Source of the DNA: Alphaproteobacteria bacterium PA2
GTDB taxonomy: Bacteria; Pseudomonadota; Alphaproteobacteria; Caulobacterales; Caulobacteraceae
Assembly: GCA_002256425.1 (NCBI GenBank)
Contig: NKIZ01000001.1
Coordinates: 62,001 to 126,000 of the forward strand
Reading direction: 5' to 3'
Length of the DNA stretch: 64,000 nucleotides
This document shows, piece after piece, positions 61,424 to 64,000 of this stretch. A program made the position numbers and the translations under genes. Under the pieces are notes generated by a model that was given only the letters and a program-made list of their open reading frames with translations, did not search any database and was not told the DNA's origin. Position 1 is the first letter of the stretch, and the number at the start of each line of letters is the position of its first letter.

Positions 61424-61813
61424 CTAGCGCTTCAGCAGGCCCGCCAGGCCGCCGATGAGATCAGCGACGCCGCCCGACTGCACCTGACCATTGGGGGTCA
61501 GGTGGTCGACCACCTGGGGCAGGACCTGGGCCAGGACGCCCGTAGCCATTTGCGGATCTATGCCAAGCTTCTGGGCGAACTCGGCGACCGGGCCCGATCC
61601 CATGACGGCCGAAATCTGGTCAGCTGAGATCGGCAGGTTGGCGCCGGTGGAAACCCATGACTTGGCGATTTCGCCGAGGCCGCCCTGTTCAAAGGACGAG
61701 ACCATGCCGCCGAGGCCGCCAGGCTGGGAATTGATGAGGTTGGTGATGGCCGAAACAGCGTCGCCGCCATTGCCGCCGCCGAGGCTTCCAAGAATGCCGT
61801 CAAGCAGACCCAT
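61424..61813 (-). CDS. YidB family protein (DUF937)
   Basis: A 129-residue small acidic protein of the YidB/DUF937 family. MGLLDGILGSLGGGNGG and LPISADQISAVMGSGPVAEFAQKLGIDPQMATGVLAQVLPQVVDHLTPNG are recognisable. Gly-rich turns and amphipathic helices with LPQVVDHLTP-type motifs are typical. The function is unknown. It is divergent from rimP, with a 276-base gap that carries a promoter and terminator described separately. Confidence 0.85.
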   Translation of the reverse strand: MGLLDGILGSLGGGNGGDAVSAITNLINSQPGGLGGMVSSFEQGGLGEIAKSWVSTGANLPISADQISAVMGSGPVAEFAQKLGIDPQMATGVLAQVLPQVVDHLTPNGQVQSGGVADLIGGLAGLLKR

Positions 61814-61968
61814 GATCGTTCTCCAGTCGTGTATTGGCCGTCGAAAGCGCGGCCTTTCTGCGCCGAGACTTCTTTGGCGACAGGCCTGGAGTCAAGGAAA
61901 GTTGTGACTTCGCAGCCCGGCGTTGAATTCCCCAAATGGTCGCAACCCCGGTTAGGTACACAGAGGGG

Positions 61969-61997
61969 CTGACAAACCTGTGACGCCTCGTTATAAG
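61969..61997 (+). promoter_or_regulatory. Sigma-70-like promoter upstream of rimP-nusA
   Basis: CTGACA (61969-61974) and TATAAG (61992-61997) with a 17-base spacer. It is close to the TTGACA-17-TATAAT consensus and unusually good for this GC-rich genome. A transcript would begin near 62004 and run into a terminator-like hairpin before rimP. Confidence 0.65.
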
Positions 61998-62035
61998 ACC
62001 GGCAACATCGTCCGTAGCGTTGGATAACGCATACG

Positions 62036-62065
62036 AGCGGCGGGCTTCGGCCCAGCCGCTTTTTT
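62036..62065 (+). terminator. Intrinsic terminator/attenuator ahead of rimP
   Basis: AGCGGC-GGGC-TTCG-GCCC-A-GCCGCT followed by six T (62060-62065) is a textbook intrinsic terminator with a UUCG-type tetraloop. It begins about 32 bases after the predicted start site and ends 24 bases before the rimP ATG. It could attenuate rimP-nusA, or release a short RNA of about 62 nucleotides; some 3' stem sequence (GCCGC) could pair with GCGGC near 62079 as an alternative. Confidence 0.75.
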
Positions 62066-62089
62066 GTTGGCCGGAGGGCGGCGAGTTTG

Positions 62090-62632
62090 ATGCGCGGCAA
62101 GACCGCTGAAGATGGCAAGCTCCTGGAGCTGCTCGACCCCGTGGTCGAGGCGACAGGCTATGAGATCGTGCGCCTGCGCCTGATGGGCGGCGAGCACGCC
62201 CGACGTCTGCAGATCATGGCTGAAACCCCGTCCGGCGACATGAATGTCGAGGATTGCGCCATAGTTTCCCGGGCCGTGGCCGAAATCCTTGACGCAGCGG
62301 ACCCGATCACCGGGGAATACACCCTGGAAGTCTCATCTCCCGGCGTTGACCGCCCCCTGACACGACTGAAGGACTTTGCGACCTTCGAGGGCCATGAGGC
62401 CCGCCTTGAACTCGACCGCGTCGCCGAAGGCCGCAAGCGGTTCAAGGGCGTGCTGGCCGGGGTCGAAGATGATCAGGTCGCCATCGATCTGGAAGGCGAG
62501 GAAGCCACCGCCCTGGTGCCCTTTTCCTGGATCGTCGAAGCCAAACTTTCCCTGACCGACAAGCTGCTCAAGCGGGGCGCCGATGTGCGCGCCGCCCGCC
62601 TGGCGGACGAAACCTCAAAGACCGAACTGTAA
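62090..62632 (+). CDS. rimP: Ribosome maturation factor RimP
   Basis: A 180-residue 30S assembly factor. [70 protein letters not shown] are the family motifs, followed by a C-terminal SH3-like domain ([31 protein letters not shown]). ATG 62090 is used; a TTG at 62087 in frame is the better-spaced codon for GGAGGG at 62073. It is followed by nusA, as in the conserved rimP-nusA-infB order. Confidence 0.94.
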   Translation: MRGKTAEDGKLLELLDPVVEATGYEIVRLRLMGGEHARRLQIMAETPSGDMNVEDCAIVSRAVAEILDAADPITGEYTLEVSSPGVDRPLTRLKDFATFEGHEARLELDRVAEGRKRFKGVLAGVEDDQVAIDLEGEEATALVPFSWIVEAKLSLTDKLLKRGADVRAARLADETSKTEL

Positions 62633-62644
62633 GGACAAAGACCC

Positions 62645-64000
62645 ATGGCCCTGACCGGAATTTCCGCCAATCGGCTTGAGCTGCTGCAGATCGCCGACGC
62701 TGTGGCGCGCGAGAAGAACATTGACCGGGAAATCGTCATCGAGGCGATCGAGGAAGCCATCCAGAAGGGCGCCCGGTCCCGCTACGGCGCCGAGCACGAC
62801 ATCCGGGTCAATATCGACCAGAAGACCGGCGAGACCATCGTCAAGCGGGTGATCACGGTCGTCGCTGACGACGCCGTCTTCGAGAACGAGGAAGGCGTCG
62901 CCGAAGAGCCCCCGGGCGGCCGCCGCCTGGCCGACGCCCTGCGCAGCGACAAGGACGCCTTTGTCGGCAAGACCTATGAAGAGGTCCTGCCGCCCTTCGA
63001 GTTCGGCCGGGTCCAGACCCAGATGGCCCGTCAGGTCGTCACCGGCAAGGTCCGGGAAGCCGAGCGCGAGCGTCAGTTCGAAGAGTTCAAGGACCGGGTC
63101 GGCGAGATCATCAGCGGCACGGTCAAGCGGGTCGAATACGGCAACACCGTCGTCGATCTGGGTCGCGGCGAAGGCATCATGCGCCGGGACCAGTCCATCC
63201 CCCGTGAGAATTTCAACATCGGCGACCGGATCCGCTGCTACATCTATGACGTCCGCCGCGAAGCCAAGGGCCCCCAGATCCTGCTGTCCCGCGCCCACGG
63301 CGGCTTCATGGCCAAGCTGTTCGCCCAGGAAGTTCCGGAAGTTTATGACGGCGTGATCGAGATCCGCGCCGTGGCCCGTGACCCGGGCAGCCGGGCCAAG
63401 ATGGCCGTCATCTCCAATGACAGCTCCATCGATCCGGTCGGCGCCTGCGTCGGCATGCGCGGCAGCCGCGTCCAGGCCGTGGTCGCCGAACTGCAGGGCG
63501 AAAAGATCGACATCATCCAGTGGAGCCCGGACGAGGCGACCTTCATCGTCAACGGCCTGGCGCCTGCTGAAGTCTCCAAGGTCGTCATGGACGAGGAAGA
63601 CGAGCGGGTCGAAGTGGTCGTTCCCGACGAGCAGCTGTCCCTGGCCATCGGCCGTCGCGGCCAGAATGTCCGCCTGGCCAGCCAGCTGACCGGCTGGCAG
63701 ATCGACATCATGACCGAGAGCCAGGAGAGCGAGCGCCGTCAGCGCGAATTCACCGAGCGCACCGCCCTGTTCCAGGAAGCCCTGGACGTTGACGAGGTCA
63801 TCGCCCAGCTGCTGGTGACCGAAGGCTTCGCCAGCGTTGAAGACGTGGCCTATGTGGAAAACGCCGAAGTCGCGGCCATTGAAGGCTTTGACGAGGACAC
63901 CGCAGAAGAGATCCAGGCCCGCGCCCGTGACTTCCTTGAGCGGGAAGCCGCCGAGCTGGACTCCAAGCGCCGCGAACTGGGCGTTGAAGACACCCTGCTG
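62645..64000 (+). CDS. nusA: Transcription termination/antitermination protein NusA, 3'-truncated
   Basis: 452 codons are visible before the window edge, without a stop. ATG 62645 follows AAGGACAAAG, 12 bases after rimP. The N-terminal RNAP-binding domain ([33 protein letters not shown]) is followed by S1 ([29 protein letters not shown]), two KH domains ([37 protein letters not shown]) and the start of the C-terminal acidic repeats. It controls pausing, termination and antitermination. The remaining C-terminus lies outside. Confidence 0.97.
   Translation, partial: MALTGISANRLELLQIADAVAREKNIDREIVIEAIEEAIQKGARSRYGAEHDIRVNIDQKTGETIVKRVITVVADDAVFENEEGVAEEPPGGRRLADALRSDKDAFVGKTYEEVLPPFEFGRVQTQMARQVVTGKVREAERERQFEEFKDRVGEIISGTVKRVEYGNTVVDLGRGEGIMRRDQSIPRENFNIGDRIRCYIYDVRREAKGPQILLSRAHGGFMAKLFAQEVPEVYDGVIEIRAVARDPGSRAKMAVISNDSSIDPVGACVGMRGSRVQAVVAELQGEKIDIIQWSPDEATFIVNGLAPAEVSKVVMDEEDERVEVVVPDEQLSLAIGRRGQNVRLASQLTGWQIDIMTESQESERRQREFTERTALFQEALDVDEVIAQLLVTEGFASVEDVAYVENAEVAAIEGFDEDTAEEIQARARDFLEREAAELDSKRRELGVEDTLL

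Noticed and set aside
61814-62089. A tRNA gene upstream of rimP, as in some rimP-nusA operons.
   Set aside because: No cloverleaf or CCA-type end can be built; the only strong structure is the terminator hairpin.

Overview
The window is a contiguous piece of a GC-rich alphaproteobacterial chromosome, most likely Caulobacterales (Caulobacter/Phenylobacterium-like). The evidence is a LexA box of the alphaproteobacterial GTTC-N7-GTTC type in front of imuA-imuB-dnaE2, a perfect CtrA-type TTAA-N7-TTAA site, a zwf/edd/glk/eda Entner-Doudoroff cluster, an alphaproteobacterial-style serC leader, and two intergenic palindromic repeats of alphaproteobacterial type. No rRNA, tRNA, CRISPR array, transposase or phage gene was found. 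No gap without a gene exceeds about 280 bases; the gaps with visible structure are annotated.

Layout. 1-4.8 kb: acyl-CoA catabolism (thiolase cut by the window edge, DUF35 zinc-ribbon partner, CaiB-type CoA transferase, acyl-CoA dehydrogenase, enoyl-CoA hydratase). 4.9-15.7 kb: two secreted type-B carboxylesterases flank a minus-strand Entner-Doudoroff operon, zwf-pyk-edd-glk-eda, followed by a degenerate aldo/keto reductase. 15.8-21.2 kb: the SOS mutagenesis operon imuA-imuB-dnaE2. 21.4-24.1 kb: a visibly less GC-rich accessory insert with two divergent genes, a CHAT/caspase-like putative protease and an HEPN-like protein. This is the most unusual locus in the window. 24.2-27.6 kb: YjbR-like protein and serC-serA. 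27.6-31.9 kb: small hypothetical proteins, a CtrA box, a hybrid histidine kinase, a nucleotidyltransferase and thiD. 32-36.7 kb: SDR, folP, ftsH, rpsU, COQ9. 36.7-40.6 kb: a palindromic element, corA, a CHAP amidase, an acyltransferase, a TerC protein. 40.7-45.3 kb: priA, a small transaldolase, DUF484 and xerC. 45.3-53.1 kb: TCA operon sucC-sucD-sucA-sucB-lpd. 53.3-61.8 kb: DUF2306/LytTR pair, malate dehydrogenase, HIT protein, CitE-like lyase, two divergent citrate synthases (one with a DNA-binding N-terminus), pyrophosphatase and a YidB-like protein. 62-64 kb: a promoter plus terminator leader, then rimP-nusA running off the edge.

How the genes work together. Most of the window is central carbon metabolism: glucose enters through glk-zwf-edd-eda-pyk, acyl-CoA units enter through beta-oxidation enzymes, and both feed citrate synthase, 2-oxoglutarate dehydrogenase, succinyl-CoA synthetase and malate dehydrogenase. 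Housekeeping genes for translation and quality control (rpsU, rimP, nusA, ftsH) and DNA maintenance (priA, xerC, imuAB-dnaE2) are interspersed. Coordinates and motifs were read by eye. Family names rest on recognised motifs, not database searches.
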